From NCBI GenBank assembly GCA_007121385.1, contig SKLV01000011.1:1-41667 (forward strand): a stretch of DNA of 41,667 bases, in the 5' to 3' direction. The stretch comes from Bdellovibrionales bacterium. Lineage in GTDB: Bacteria; Bdellovibrionota; Bdellovibrionia; Bdellovibrionales; UBA1609. Below are positions 14,221-23,068 of this stretch, one piece after another. The notes below the pieces were generated by a model. The model made no database searches. It saw only the letters and a list, made by a program, of their open reading frames with translations, and was not told the origin of the DNA. Position 1 is the first letter of the stretch. The number at the start of each line of letters is the position of its first letter. Both the position numbers and the translations under genes were made by a program.

Positions 14221-15933
14221 ATGTTGGCTCAGATTAAAAATAAAACAGCCCAATTGTTAGAAAAAATTATTGACAGAGAAGAGGGGGGCATCGTCGCCCT
14301 TCTCGAGAGGCCTCGAGACCCATCCCATGGGCAGCTGGCGTTTCCAGTTTTCTCTTTAGCTAAAAAGATGAGAAAGGCGCCGCCGCAAATCGCGGCGGAT
14401 GTGGCGTCTCAGATAGAGTCTTTGAATGACCCCCATTTGGCCAAGGTTCAAGCGGTCAGTGGCTTCGTCAACTTTCATTTTAGGCCGGAGTTTTTGCAGT
14501 CCACTGTGAGCCAGGGAGTGTTGAAGCAAGACCCGGCTCGGGTGGGCTGGTCTAAGCAGGGGCAAGGGAAGAGGGTGGTGATTGATTACTCCTCTCCTAA
14601 TGTGGCCAAGCCCATGAGTATTGGTCACCTTCGGGCGACCGTGATTGGGCAAGCTATTTGTAACTTGGCGCGCACTCAAGGCTTTGAAGTCACGGGCCTC
14701 AATCATTTGGGAGACTGGGGGGTGCAGTTTGGAAAGTTGGCTTGGGCCTTTGAGAACTGGGGTCAGGACTACGACTTTCAGGCTAAGCCTTTTGAGTCTT
14801 TGTACGCTCTGTATGTAAGATTTCACGCAGAAGCGGAAGCCCGCCCTGAGTTGGATCAGTTAGGAGCTGAGACCTTTAAGCGCTTAGAGGAGGGGGATAA
14901 AAAAATCACAGATCTATGGCGCTGGTTCGTGGATATTTCTCTTAAAGAATATCAAAGGCTTTGGGATCTTTTAGGAGTTCATCATGACCTGGTTCGGGGC
15001 GAGTCCTTTTACAATGACCGGTTAAAGCCCACTGAGCAGATTTTGGAAAAGAAGGGGCTCTTGGAAGAGAGTGAGGGAGCTATGGTCGTCCGCTTAGACG
15101 AGGAAGAAATGCCCCCTTGTCTTATTCGCAAGTCGGACGGGGCCTCTCTCTATGCGACCCGAGATATAGCCAGCGCCATCTATCGTATGGAGGAGCTCAA
15201 AGCCGATCTCAATTTGTATGTGGTGGGAGTTGATCAGAGCCTTCACTTTAAGCAGGTTTTCGAGGTTCTTGAGAAGATGGACTATCCCTGGGCCAAAGAC
15301 TGTCATCACATTGCCTTTGGAATGTATCGATTTAAAGATCAGGGTAAGATGTCCACCCGTCGAGGCAATGTAATTTTTTTGGAAGATGTGCTGGAAAAGT
15401 CCATTGATCTGGTGAGAAAAATCATTGCCAAAAAGAATCCAGACCTGCCCGATTCAGAAAAGGTGGCTCAGCAGGTTGGGGTGGGAGCCATTATTTTCAA
15501 TGATCTCCTCTATGACCGAGTTAAAAACGTGGATTTTGACTGGGAAAAGGTGGTGGATTTTGAAGGGGATAGTGGGCCCTATGTTCAATACTGCCATGTT
15601 CGCTGCTGGAGTTTGATGCAAAAGTATGGAGCCCCCATTGGGGATGAGTTTGTTGCACCTCTGGATTCTCCAGAGGAAATAGAATTGCTTAGGATTTTAA
15701 TGAGTTACGATGAAGTTTTAAGGATGGCTTTTGCCAGCTTTAAGCCCCATTTGGTGGCTAATTTTTTGTTGGATCTCTGTCGGGCTTTTGGTCACTTTTA
15801 CCATCAACACAGGATTTTAAATGCTTCACAGCCAGAGATCGTGGCCTCTCGCATGACTTTAGTCCGTGCCACTCAGGTGGTCCTAAAGTCGGGTCTTGGG
15901 GTGTTGAATATTGAAGCTCCCACAGCCATGTAA
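14221..15933 (+). CDS. argS: Arginyl-tRNA synthetase
   Basis: This class I enzyme charges tRNA-Arg. The HIGH signature is S-I-G-H-L-R-A-T (133-140) and the KMSKS loop is K-M-S-T-R-R-G (about 376-382). The N-terminal Add1-type domain (1-100) recognises the tRNA elbow. The S-S-P-N-V-A-K-P-M segment before HIGH and the C-terminal helical DALR domain, ending in E-A-P-T-A-M, are typical of bacterial ArgS. The length of 570 is normal. The ATG at 14221 lies 105 nt from the divergent HU start. It probably heads a run of plus-strand genes that reaches pyk. Confidence 0.97.
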   Translation: MLAQIKNKTAQLLEKIIDREEGGIVALLERPRDPSHGQLAFPVFSLAKKMRKAPPQIAADVASQIESLNDPHLAKVQAVSGFVNFHFRPEFLQSTVSQGVLKQDPARVGWSKQGQGKRVVIDYSSPNVAKPMSIGHLRATVIGQAICNLARTQGFEVTGLNHLGDWGVQFGKLAWAFENWGQDYDFQAKPFESLYALYVRFHAEAEARPELDQLGAETFKRLEEGDKKITDLWRWFVDISLKEYQRLWDLLGVHHDLVRGESFYNDRLKPTEQILEKKGLLEESEGAMVVRLDEEEMPPCLIRKSDGASLYATRDIASAIYRMEELKADLNLYVVGVDQSLHFKQVFEVLEKMDYPWAKDCHHIAFGMYRFKDQGKMSTRRGNVIFLEDVLEKSIDLVRKIIAKKNPDLPDSEKVAQQVGVGAIIFNDLLYDRVKNVDFDWEKVVDFEGDSGPYVQYCHVRCWSLMQKYGAPIGDEFVAPLDSPEEIELLRILMSYDEVLRMAFASFKPHLVANFLLDLCRAFGHFYHQHRILNASQPEIVASRMTLVRATQVVLKSGLGVLNIEAPTAM

Positions 15934-15965
15934 AGCCTGAAAGCCATTCTGCCGATAAAGAGTCC

Positions 15966-16655
15966 ATGACAGTTCAGCAAAGTGCCTTAATGGCTTTGAC
16001 GATGGCTTTGATTTGGCTCGGTGCTTACTTTTCTTTTCAGCAGCACTTTTCTGCAGAGCCCGTCTATATACAGCAACTGGAACGCCTGAGTTCAGAGCTT
16101 GAACGAGAGCGAATGCGAACTCTCTTAGCTGAGATGCGAATGCGGGATTTTCAGCAGGAAGTGGCCGCCTTAGTTCCTCAGTGGTTGGATTCTTTGACCC
16201 CAGGTCAAGAATCTTATCCATTGCGGAATTTAGCCAGTGTGACAGCGGCCCCCCCGAGCCCCTCGGCTCACCGCAATAGTGCGGCGGAGATTCTGCTTGA
16301 AGAGGGAAAGCGGGAGTTTCGGCAGGGGCAGTTTGCCCGAGCCATTCGCTCTTTTGAGTTCTTAATTGAACAGCAGGGCTATTCGCGGCACGCTGTGGAA
16401 GCCTACTTTTTGCTGGTGGAGAGTCACTATCAGCTTCAGCAGCATGAGCAGGTTCTGGCTCGCGTGGAGCAAATGATTCAATTGTTTCCCGGTCACGAGT
16501 TAACGGGGACAGCGATGATCCGCATGGGGCATGTTTTTGAGTACCGCCGGCGAACTCATGAGGCCCAGGCCGTATATCGTTCTCTGATTCAACTTTTTCC
16601 CGGGCGGGCCGTGGCCTCCCAGGCCCAAGAGGCCCTGAGTGAGTTGGAGTTTTGA
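15966..16655 (+). CDS. Membrane-anchored TPR protein
   Basis: The N-terminus has a single hydrophobic helix (about 6-24) without a clear cleavage or lipobox site. A charged coiled-coil segment (35-70) and a Pro/Ser linker follow. Residues 105-229 contain TPR-like repeats in the manner of YbgF/CpoB or BamD proteins (E-G-K-R-E-F-R-Q-G-Q-F-A-R-A-I, then three more helical pairs). The bulk should be periplasmic and act as a protein-binding scaffold. The gene begins 32 nt after argS. Its TGA overlaps the next start codon in TGATG, so the two products are probably made in step. Confidence 0.75.
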   Translation: MTVQQSALMALTMALIWLGAYFSFQQHFSAEPVYIQQLERLSSELERERMRTLLAEMRMRDFQQEVAALVPQWLDSLTPGQESYPLRNLASVTAAPPSPSAHRNSAAEILLEEGKREFRQGQFARAIRSFEFLIEQQGYSRHAVEAYFLLVESHYQLQQHEQVLARVEQMIQLFPGHELTGTAMIRMGHVFEYRRRTHEAQAVYRSLIQLFPGRAVASQAQEALSELEF

Positions 16656-17467
16656 TGGGCTTTAGGTACTGGCCCCAGATCTTAGTTTTTATTTTGGCCT
16701 ATGGATTAGAAGTGGAAGTTCAGGCCGCTCTGGAGCAAGGATCTTGGTTCAGTGAGCCGGAGGGTTGCGAAATGAATTTGGAGAATTCACCGGAGGAGTC
16801 CGGCTGTCTGCTTAGAGCTCTTCCTGCGCAAGGGGCCAGTCAGCTGTCTTGGAAGGGGGCTCAAGTTTACGCCTTCCCAGGGACTGTCATTTTTGTTCAA
16901 GGGGAAGGCTTGCGTTTGCTCAAGGGGGAGTTAATTTTGAAGGACTCCGACTTAGAGCTTCAAGACCGAGAGGACGCCTCGACCATTGTTCTCGGCACTG
17001 AGTACGGCCGGATGATTTCTCAGGCTGGAGTTTGGCTTATGTTGAAACGAGAGGCCGATCACTGGATGGAAGTGGATGTTTTAAGGGGTTCTGTAGATTT
17101 AAAGCTTTTAGGGCACCAGGAGAAGTTAAGTGTTGGTCAGGGGTTTTCCCTGCGTTTTGGTCCGGTGAACGAAAAGGGTTTATCTCAGGTGGAGCTGCCT
17201 CAACCTGTGAGGGTTCAGTCCGTCCTGATGAGGTGGCTGAGGGGGACTCAAAAAGACCCAGAGGTTTGGCGAACCAAAGTCCAGTTGGTACTTCCTTCCT
17301 GGCAGACTGCCGCTGAGGAGATAGCCCTGTGGCAGTCTCAAACTGTGCTCAGGCACTTGGCTTCAGTCCAGGAGGAAGAGCGAAAAAGGGCCCAGAGGGC
17401 CTTGCAGAGACAGCGTGAGGACGAGGAGCTTCGCCGGCTATTTCGTCAAAAAAATTATCTAGAGTAA
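16655..17467 (+). CDS. Exported FecR-like domain protein
   Basis: The start is taken as ATG at 16655, which overlaps the upstream TGA by one base (TGATG), rather than the TTG one codon earlier. A signal peptide covers about 1-24 (V-Q-A-A-L cleavage region). Residues 60-180 show the beta-strand pattern of FecR-type domains: G-A-Q-V-Y, I-V-L-G-T-E-Y-G, V-D-V-L-R-G-S-V and L-S-V-G-Q-G. The last 60 residues are highly charged and helical. No sigma factor or TonB receptor gene is near, so this is not a classical FecR anti-sigma regulator. A structural envelope role with the preceding TPR protein is more likely. Confidence 0.7.
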   Translation: MGFRYWPQILVFILAYGLEVEVQAALEQGSWFSEPEGCEMNLENSPEESGCLLRALPAQGASQLSWKGAQVYAFPGTVIFVQGEGLRLLKGELILKDSDLELQDREDASTIVLGTEYGRMISQAGVWLMLKREADHWMEVDVLRGSVDLKLLGHQEKLSVGQGFSLRFGPVNEKGLSQVELPQPVRVQSVLMRWLRGTQKDPEVWRTKVQLVLPSWQTAAEEIALWQSQTVLRHLASVQEEERKRAQRALQRQREDEELRRLFRQKNYLE

Positions 17468-17501
17468 GCTTGCAACTCTATGATATTCTTTGAATTGAAT
17501 C

Positions 17502-17507
17502 TATAAC
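17502..17507 (+). promoter_or_regulatory. Possible -10 box before the coiled-coil gene
   Basis: TATAAC lies 20 nt upstream of the ATG at 17527 in an AT-rich 59-nt gap that follows the FecR-like gene. No good -35 element is visible at the usual spacing, so this is weak. A strong AGGAGGAG ribosome-binding site follows at 17514-17521. Confidence 0.25.
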
Positions 17508-17526
17508 TTTCTCAGGAGGAGAAAGA

Positions 17527-19197
17527 ATGTCAACTGTCAACAGCAGCTCATCGGGTGGCTCCCGTGACACAGAGGCGGTTCGCCGAAATCGCGAAGAGTA
17601 TCAAAAAAAAGAGAGCGAGTTGGTTAAGAAGCATCACAGAGATATTCGTCGTCTTAATGAACAACATGCTCAGGAGATAGAGAGGCTTCAGAACTTACAC
17701 GCCAATCAAGTCAGTGACTTAAAAGGCAAGTCTCAGAAAAACCTATCCCGAAGAGATATGCACTATCAAAAGCAAATCGATGATTTAAGGCAAATGCAAA
17801 GAGCTCAGCTGCAGAAACTGTCTGCAGAGCACGAAATGGAAAGACAGAGGTTGCGTGAGACCACTCAGCAGGACAGTCAACGCCTTAACCAAAGCCATGA
17901 GGAACGAGTCACTCGCCTCAAAGACCATTATGAAACCCTAGTTTCTCGACAGGGGGAGCAGTTTCGCGAGGGGTTGGAAAACCTAAGAGAGAACCAGAGC
18001 CGCACGATTCAGGAGAATAGGCAAAAATTAGAGGCTCGGCACAAGGAAGATGTTCAGAGGATTCAGCAGGACCGAGATCAGCGACTCAGTCAACTGCAAA
18101 GGGAGTATCGGAATTATCGTCGTGAAACCACGGATCAAAGGCAGAATCAAGACCTCAAACATATGTCGGACACTCAGAGGATGAGTGATCGGCATATGGA
18201 TTCGGTGATACAAGAGCGCAGGGTTTTTCAGCAAAATGAAGCTCATCTTCGCGAGGGTTTTCGGGAAGGAATGGAAAGGCAGAGGGAGAGGTTGGAAGAG
18301 GCCCGGCTGAGGGAGGAAGAAGCCACTCGTCAGGCTCAGCGCAACACTCGAGCTGATGTGACGGCGCGGATAGACTCTCAGGTTCGGCGACTGGAGAGTG
18401 AAGTGGCGGCTCTGAAGGATGCCAAGACAAGACAAGAGGTCGAATTGAAGAGATCCAAAGAAAGGGAGTTGGACAATCTACGTCGTGCCTATTCTGCCAA
18501 TATTTCGGATTTAGAAAGACAGCGTCAGGAGATGGTTCATCAGAATAACGACAGACGCTCCGAAGCCATCGATCAGCTGCGGCGTGAAAACAGCGAGATT
18601 ATGAAGCAGAGTTCACGCTATTACCAAGGTAAGTTGCAAATGGAAAGAAGTCAGAGTAGTCAGGCTTTGAGTTCCACGCGCAGTCAGTTGGAGGCGGAAA
18701 AAGCTCAGCTCAGAGATCGTTCAGATCTACGAATTCAAAGAGTGACGGCTGAAACTGAAAGGAATCTGCAGAGACAGAGAGAGACCCAGCAATTAGCTCT
18801 GGAGGCTCAGCGAGATCACTATGAGAAAAAGATGCAGGAGCTGAGAGAGTCACTTAAGACTGAGAAATTTGAGTCGGAGGAGAGGTTGAGGGAGCAGATG
18901 CGCAGCAGAGAGGCAAGACACAGTCAGCACTTGGCCAGCGTGACAGACACCTATGAGCGTCAGTTGGCTGAGTTGAATGATCGTTTGATGCGAGAGTCTC
19001 GCTCTTCAGAGGAGAGGATTCGCACCACTGTGGAAGGCCTGCAGAAAGCTCATCACAAGGAGCTGGAGACGCAGAAAATTCAGTACGAAACTCGTATGGC
19101 AAAGAGTCAAGAGGATCATCGAGAAAACCTCAATCGTCTTGAGAGAAGGCATCAGGCTCAGATGCAGGAGCTCTCGGCCAACATTAAGAGAAGCTGA
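17527..19197 (+). CDS. Long coiled-coil protein, function unknown
   Basis: After a Ser/Gly-rich leader (about 1-14) nearly all of the 556 residues are charged heptad-like helix, rich in Glu, Gln, Arg, Lys and His. There are almost no Pro or Cys residues and no hydrophobic segment or signal peptide. An unbroken coiled coil of about 530 residues would be roughly 75-80 nm long. The pattern of repeated R-x-x-x-L-E/Q units resembles filament-forming or scaffold proteins of bacterial cytoskeletons, but no family is recognised. Four aromatic positions and many His residues are interspersed. A strong ribosome-binding site (AGGAGGAG) precedes the ATG. The pyk start follows its stop by one nucleotide, so the two proteins should be made at related levels. 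Confidence 0.85.
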   Translation: MSTVNSSSSGGSRDTEAVRRNREEYQKKESELVKKHHRDIRRLNEQHAQEIERLQNLHANQVSDLKGKSQKNLSRRDMHYQKQIDDLRQMQRAQLQKLSAEHEMERQRLRETTQQDSQRLNQSHEERVTRLKDHYETLVSRQGEQFREGLENLRENQSRTIQENRQKLEARHKEDVQRIQQDRDQRLSQLQREYRNYRRETTDQRQNQDLKHMSDTQRMSDRHMDSVIQERRVFQQNEAHLREGFREGMERQRERLEEARLREEEATRQAQRNTRADVTARIDSQVRRLESEVAALKDAKTRQEVELKRSKERELDNLRRAYSANISDLERQRQEMVHQNNDRRSEAIDQLRRENSEIMKQSSRYYQGKLQMERSQSSQALSSTRSQLEAEKAQLRDRSDLRIQRVTAETERNLQRQRETQQLALEAQRDHYEKKMQELRESLKTEKFESEERLREQMRSREARHSQHLASVTDTYERQLAELNDRLMRESRSSEERIRTTVEGLQKAHHKELETQKIQYETRMAKSQEDHRENLNRLERRHQAQMQELSANIKRS

Positions 19198-19198
19198 T

Positions 19199-20674
19199 AT
19201 GTTAGCAGATCGAAGAGTAAAAATTGTGGCCACAGCGGGGCCCTCTCTCAACAGTTATGAAGATGTCTGTCGGGCTCTGAGGGCGGGCATGAATGTGACC
19301 CGTTTGAACTTCTCTCATGGAAGCTCTGAGCAGCATGCTGAAGTGATTAAGAACTTGCGCCAAGCCTCTAGGGACCTCAAAGCCCCGCTGGGTGTTTTGC
19401 AGGATCTTCAGGGCCCTAAAATCAGGGTGGGCCGCTTTGCAGGAGGTGGGATTGAACTGCAGTCTGGAGAAGTTGTGACACTCTCTCCTGAATTTGCCCT
19501 AGGAGAAAGTGGGAAGATTCCCACCGACTTTAGCTTACTTCCCAGTTGCTGCCAGCCCGGCACCCGCATTCTCCTGGACGATGGTTTGATGGAGTTGAGA
19601 GTCAGATCTGTCAAGGGCTCTCAGGTTGAGGCCGAGGTGGTCTATGGGGGCTTCCTGAAGGACCGCAAGGGAATGAATTTACCGGGGGCCAACTTGCCCG
19701 TAGACCCATTGACTGAGAAAGACTTGGTGGATCTTGAGTTTGGCCTCAGGCAGTCTGTGGACTATGTGGCTTTGAGTTTTGTGCGCCAAGGTCAGGACAT
19801 TCGTGACCTGAGGAAGCTTGTTGAGGACCGTCGACCGGGGACCAAAATTATTGCCAAGATCGAAATGTTGGAGGCCTTGGATCACTTGGAAGAGATTATC
19901 GACTTGAGTGATGCTGTGATGGTGGCTCGAGGAGATCTGGCTGTGGAGGTGGGGCATAGCCAACTGCCCATTTTGCAGAAGAGCATCATTCGCCTCTGTA
20001 ACAGTGCCGCCCGTCCGGTGATCACAGCCACCCAGATGTTGGACAGTATGGTGGAGAATCCCCGCCCCACAAGGGCGGAGGTGACGGATGTGGCCAATGC
20101 CGTTTTAGATGGCTCGGACGCTCTGATGCTTTCAGCAGAGAGTGCCAGTGGTAAACACCCCTTTCGCTGCATTCAGACCATGCATGAGATCATTCAGGAG
20201 GTGGAAAAGAGCAGTGGGTTTTTCAATGCCATAGAGGTTGACTCTGAACCAGTGGAGGTGGCCCAAGCTATAGCCGCCAGTGCCTGTTTAACGGCTCTCA
20301 AGATACAGGCTTCAGCCATTGTCTGCCTGACGACCACAGGAAAGACGGCCACCCTGATCTCCAGCTATCGGCCTTCCGCCAAAATTATTGCTGTCACCAC
20401 TCAACTGGAGACACTCAACCGCTTGGAGTTGGCCTGGGGGATTCAGACGTTCACCATTCAACCCTACAACTCGGCGGATGAAGCTATGGCTGAGATTGAA
20501 ACCACATTGATTCGCTATGGTCTGGTTCAACCTGGTGAGTTTGTGGTTCTGACACTGGGGACACCTGTTATGCAAAAGGCCAAAACCAACTCTTTAAGAG
20601 TGTATCAGCTCAAAGGCTCTGAGGGGCTCAAGCCCTTAACCACTGATGAGATGCCCCTGCGCTGTCGCCCCTAG
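19199..20674 (+). CDS. pyk: Pyruvate kinase
   Basis: The enzyme converts phosphoenolpyruvate and ADP to pyruvate and ATP. The ATG at 19199 gives 491 residues starting M-L-A-D-R-R-V-K-I-V-A-T-A-G-P-S, the usual family start. The longer frame from 19139 only reads the preceding gene in another phase. Active-site landmarks are N-F-S-H-G, D-L-Q-G-P-K-I-R, the I-I-A-K-I-E segment with the catalytic Lys, M-V-A-R-G-D-L-A-V-E and I-T-A-T-Q-M-L. The usual G-E-T/A-A-x-G-K-Y-P segment reads S-A-E-S-A-S-G-K-H-P. The start lies one base after the coiled-coil gene. Its stop overlaps that of the convergent regulator gene in a CTAG (20671-20674). Confidence 0.96.
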   Translation: MLADRRVKIVATAGPSLNSYEDVCRALRAGMNVTRLNFSHGSSEQHAEVIKNLRQASRDLKAPLGVLQDLQGPKIRVGRFAGGGIELQSGEVVTLSPEFALGESGKIPTDFSLLPSCCQPGTRILLDDGLMELRVRSVKGSQVEAEVVYGGFLKDRKGMNLPGANLPVDPLTEKDLVDLEFGLRQSVDYVALSFVRQGQDIRDLRKLVEDRRPGTKIIAKIEMLEALDHLEEIIDLSDAVMVARGDLAVEVGHSQLPILQKSIIRLCNSAARPVITATQMLDSMVENPRPTRAEVTDVANAVLDGSDALMLSAESASGKHPFRCIQTMHEIIQEVEKSSGFFNAIEVDSEPVEVAQAIAASACLTALKIQASAIVCLTTTGKTATLISSYRPSAKIIAVTTQLETLNRLELAWGIQTFTIQPYNSADEAMAEIETTLIRYGLVQPGEFVVLTLGTPVMQKAKTNSLRVYQLKGSEGLKPLTTDEMPLRCRP

Positions 20675-21666
20675 CCTCGTCCAGGAATTTTTTTAAGAGC
20701 GTAGACAATTTCCCAGAAGGGGATAATCTTTTCGAGATCGGCCAAATTAAACCTCACAAGTACAGCACCGCCCTCAGCAGACTGCTTGTCTTCAGTGAGC
20801 CCCTTCTCGGTTAGGGAGTCAGCGTCATTCACACCAATAAGTTGGTTGAGGTCACGCATGGAGTTGTTCTGCATTTCAGTCAGAGAAATCTTGACCATCC
20901 CCTTGTCGTCGGGATCGACCTTCCGGCCGTAAAAGGCTAAGGCCCGCAAGACTGGAAGCTCTTTTTCTGTGACAGTGATGCGCTTGGCCTCTTCGGTAAA
21001 AAGGTAGTTATTATACCAGTCCACAAAGTCAGTGAGCAGCTGGTGCTTGAGGATGGTGATGCGTTGCTTGCCCTCCCCCAACTCCTCCACCTTCATAATG
21101 CCTAGGCCACAGAGAACATCCATCAATTTCTGCATCTTGTGAGTGGGCTGCTGAAAAATTTGAATAGTGTAGTTGCGAAGAGTCCAAGAGGGGACAACAA
21201 GTGTGCCGTCTTCCGCTTTTTCTCCCGACTTGAAGCCGATAAGGCTGATGATGGCGCAGAGCCGGGTGATGGTATGAGGAGGGAACATCTCCTCCGCCTC
21301 ATTTTGTGCCGTCTCTAAATTCTTGATTCGCTGATTGGCCTGGCGCAGATGAGAGTTAACGGTTTTGACCATGGCTTTGAGCCATTCGGGAAAAGTTTTA
21401 AACTGGGCATTGAGGGCGGCAAAGGGGAGGATAATGACTTCGGTGTCGGTGATGGCCTTGGCTCCGGCGCTGCGAGGCTTAGCGTCAAAAAAGGCCATTT
21501 CCCCTAGCATTTCCCCAGTTTTCAGTTCGGCTAAAATAATTTCCGAATTGCCTTTGGCCTTGGTGATAGCAATGCGCCCCGATTTAATGACATACATGGC
21601 GTCAGGGTCATCACCTTCGCGAAAGAGGACATCCCCCTTTTTAAGTTTTGTGGCTCCCCCTGGCAT
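20671..21666 (-). CDS. Cyclic-nucleotide-binding regulator-like protein
   Basis: Residues 5-115 are a CRP-type cyclic-nucleotide-binding domain. The phosphate-binding cassette is intact: G-E-M at 55-57 and P-R-S-A-G with Arg65 and Ser66. After a linking helix (about 95-125), residues 130-215 look like a winged-helix region but lack an obvious CRP helix-turn-helix signature. The last 100 residues are not recognised. It may bind DNA or another protein. It is the last gene of the thiolase-scoA-scoB operon, beginning 5 nt after scoB. Cyclic nucleotide sensing may therefore be tied to acetoacetate metabolism. Confidence 0.75.
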   Translation of the reverse strand: MPGGATKLKKGDVLFREGDDPDAMYVIKSGRIAITKAKGNSEIILAELKTGEMLGEMAFFDAKPRSAGAKAITDTEVIILPFAALNAQFKTFPEWLKAMVKTVNSHLRQANQRIKNLETAQNEAEEMFPPHTITRLCAIISLIGFKSGEKAEDGTLVVPSWTLRNYTIQIFQQPTHKMQKLMDVLCGLGIMKVEELGEGKQRITILKHQLLTDFVDWYNNYLFTEEAKRITVTEKELPVLRALAFYGRKVDPDDKGMVKISLTEMQNNSMRDLNQLIGVNDADSLTEKGLTEDKQSAEGGAVLVRFNLADLEKIIPFWEIVYALKKIPGRG

Positions 21667-21671
21667 AGCCT

Positions 21672-22361
21672 CTAACTCCCTTTTCCGCTCACTGGAATGT
21701 CTACACTCATAACTTTTAAGTTTGGAGATATTCTTAGAGGGGCATCTGTGATTTTTTGAATCTCTTCAGGGGTGAAGCCCGGGGCCACCTCTTGAAGTAC
21801 AAAGCCCTCGGGATCTATGTCAACGACAGCATGGTCAGTGACCACGCGGTGAACACAGTGGATGCCAGTTAAAGGGAGATTGCAGCTTCGCAGGAGCTTA
21901 GATTGTCCGCTCTTGTCTATATGTTGCATGGCTACAATCACTCGGCGTGCCCCTGCCACTAGATCCATAGCTCCTCCCATCCCTTTCACCATCTTGCCTG
22001 GAATCATCCAGTTCGCCAAGCAAGCTTTTTCATCCACTTGCATGGCTCCCAGAACAGTGAGATCCACATGGCCGCCGCGAATCATGGCAAAGCTATCTGC
22101 AGAGGAAAAATAACTGGCTCCAGGCGCTGCAGTGACTGTCTGTTTGCCCGCATTGATCAAGTCTGGGTCAACTTCATCTCTGCGAGGAAAGGGGCCCATG
22201 CCCAAGAGCCCATTTTCACTCTGTAACATAACCTTTTTTTCGAGAGGAATAAAGTTGGCCACTAAAGTGGGAATGCCAATTCCCAAATTCACAACAAAGC
22301 CCTCTTCCACCTCCTGAGCGATCCGGTAAGCAATCTGCTCTCGGCTGAGAATTTGGCTCAT
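21672..22361 (-). CDS. scoB: 3-oxoacid CoA-transferase, subunit B
   Basis: This is the beta chain of succinyl-CoA:acetoacetate CoA-transferase, which activates acetoacetate with CoA from succinyl-CoA (or acetyl-CoA in the Ato type). The catalytic glutamate is Glu49 in Q-S-E-N-G, followed by the conserved G-L-L-G-M-G-P. The start is ATG at 22361, which overlaps the TGA of scoA in TGATG. The longer frame would begin with TTG one codon earlier. The G-I-G-I-P-T segment near residue 27 and G-A-M-Q-V-D are family features. The length (229) is normal. Substrate choice between the Sco and Ato types cannot be settled from the sequence alone. Confidence 0.94.
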   Translation of the reverse strand: MSQILSREQIAYRIAQEVEEGFVVNLGIGIPTLVANFIPLEKKVMLQSENGLLGMGPFPRRDEVDPDLINAGKQTVTAAPGASYFSSADSFAMIRGGHVDLTVLGAMQVDEKACLANWMIPGKMVKGMGGAMDLVAGARRVIVAMQHIDKSGQSKLLRSCNLPLTGIHCVHRVVTDHAVVDIDPEGFVLQEVAPGFTPEEIQKITDAPLRISPNLKVMSVDIPVSGKGS

Positions 22362-23068
22362 CAAAGCCCTCCTTCATTTAAAGTCAGCTTTTCGATGCGC
22401 TTTTGATAGTTCTGACCTTGAAAAATTCTTTGGACAAAAACGCCGGGGGTGTGAATTTGGTCTGGGTCCAGCTCTCCCACTTCCACCAATTCTTCCACCT
22501 CGGCCACAGTGATCTTTCCGGCTGTGGCCACCATGGGGTTGAAGTTGCGAGCCGTTTTGCGAAACACTAGGTTGCCAAAAGTATCTCCCTTGTAGGCCTT
22601 CACCAAGGCAAAGTCGCCAGTGATGGCCCGTTCTAAAATATAAGGACGCCCTTCAAATTCTCGAGTCTCTTTGCCCTCAGCCACCAGTGTTCCTGCCCCA
22701 GTGGGTGTGTAAAAGGCGGGTATGCCAGCTCCTCCGGCGCGAAGGCGCTCAGCCAAAGTCCCTTGGGGCACGAGCTCCACATCCAGTTCACCATCGAGGA
22801 ACTGCCGCTCAAAAGTGGCATTTTCTCCCACATAAGAGGAGACCATTTTGCGAATTTGACGAGTTTGTAAAAGAAGGCCTAAGCCAAAATCATCCACCCC
22901 TGCATTATTGGAAACACAGGTGAGGTTCTTAGCTCCCATTTTTACCAAGGCCTCAATGCAGTTCTCAGGGATTCCGCAGAGGCCAAAGCCTCCCACCAAA
23001 AGGGTCATATTGTCTTGGACGCCCTCAAGGGCTGCTTGAGCATTGGGGAAAACCTTACTGTGGTTCAT
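22361..23068 (-). CDS. scoA: 3-oxoacid CoA-transferase, subunit A
   Basis: This is the alpha chain of the same CoA-transferase. The CoA-binding loop [11 protein letters not shown] is at about 26-36, followed by the V-S-N-N-A-G segment. The start is ATG at 23068, giving 235 residues. The 15 extra codons upstream read through the thiolase gene in another frame and do not match the family. The ATG overlaps the thiolase TGA (ATGA) and the stop overlaps the scoB start, so the three enzymes are tightly coupled. Confidence 0.94.
   Translation of the reverse strand: MNHSKVFPNAQAALEGVQDNMTLLVGGFGLCGIPENCIEALVKMGAKNLTCVSNNAGVDDFGLGLLLQTRQIRKMVSSYVGENATFERQFLDGELDVELVPQGTLAERLRAGGAGIPAFYTPTGAGTLVAEGKETREFEGRPYILERAITGDFALVKAYKGDTFGNLVFRKTARNFNPMVATAGKITVAEVEELVEVGELDPDQIHTPGVFVQRIFQGQNYQKRIEKLTLNEGGL

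Noticed and set aside
19139-19198. Extended start of pyruvate kinase 20 codons upstream
   Set aside because: These codons lie inside the coiled-coil gene in another frame and do not match the pyruvate kinase family; the ATG at 19199 gives the normal N-terminus.
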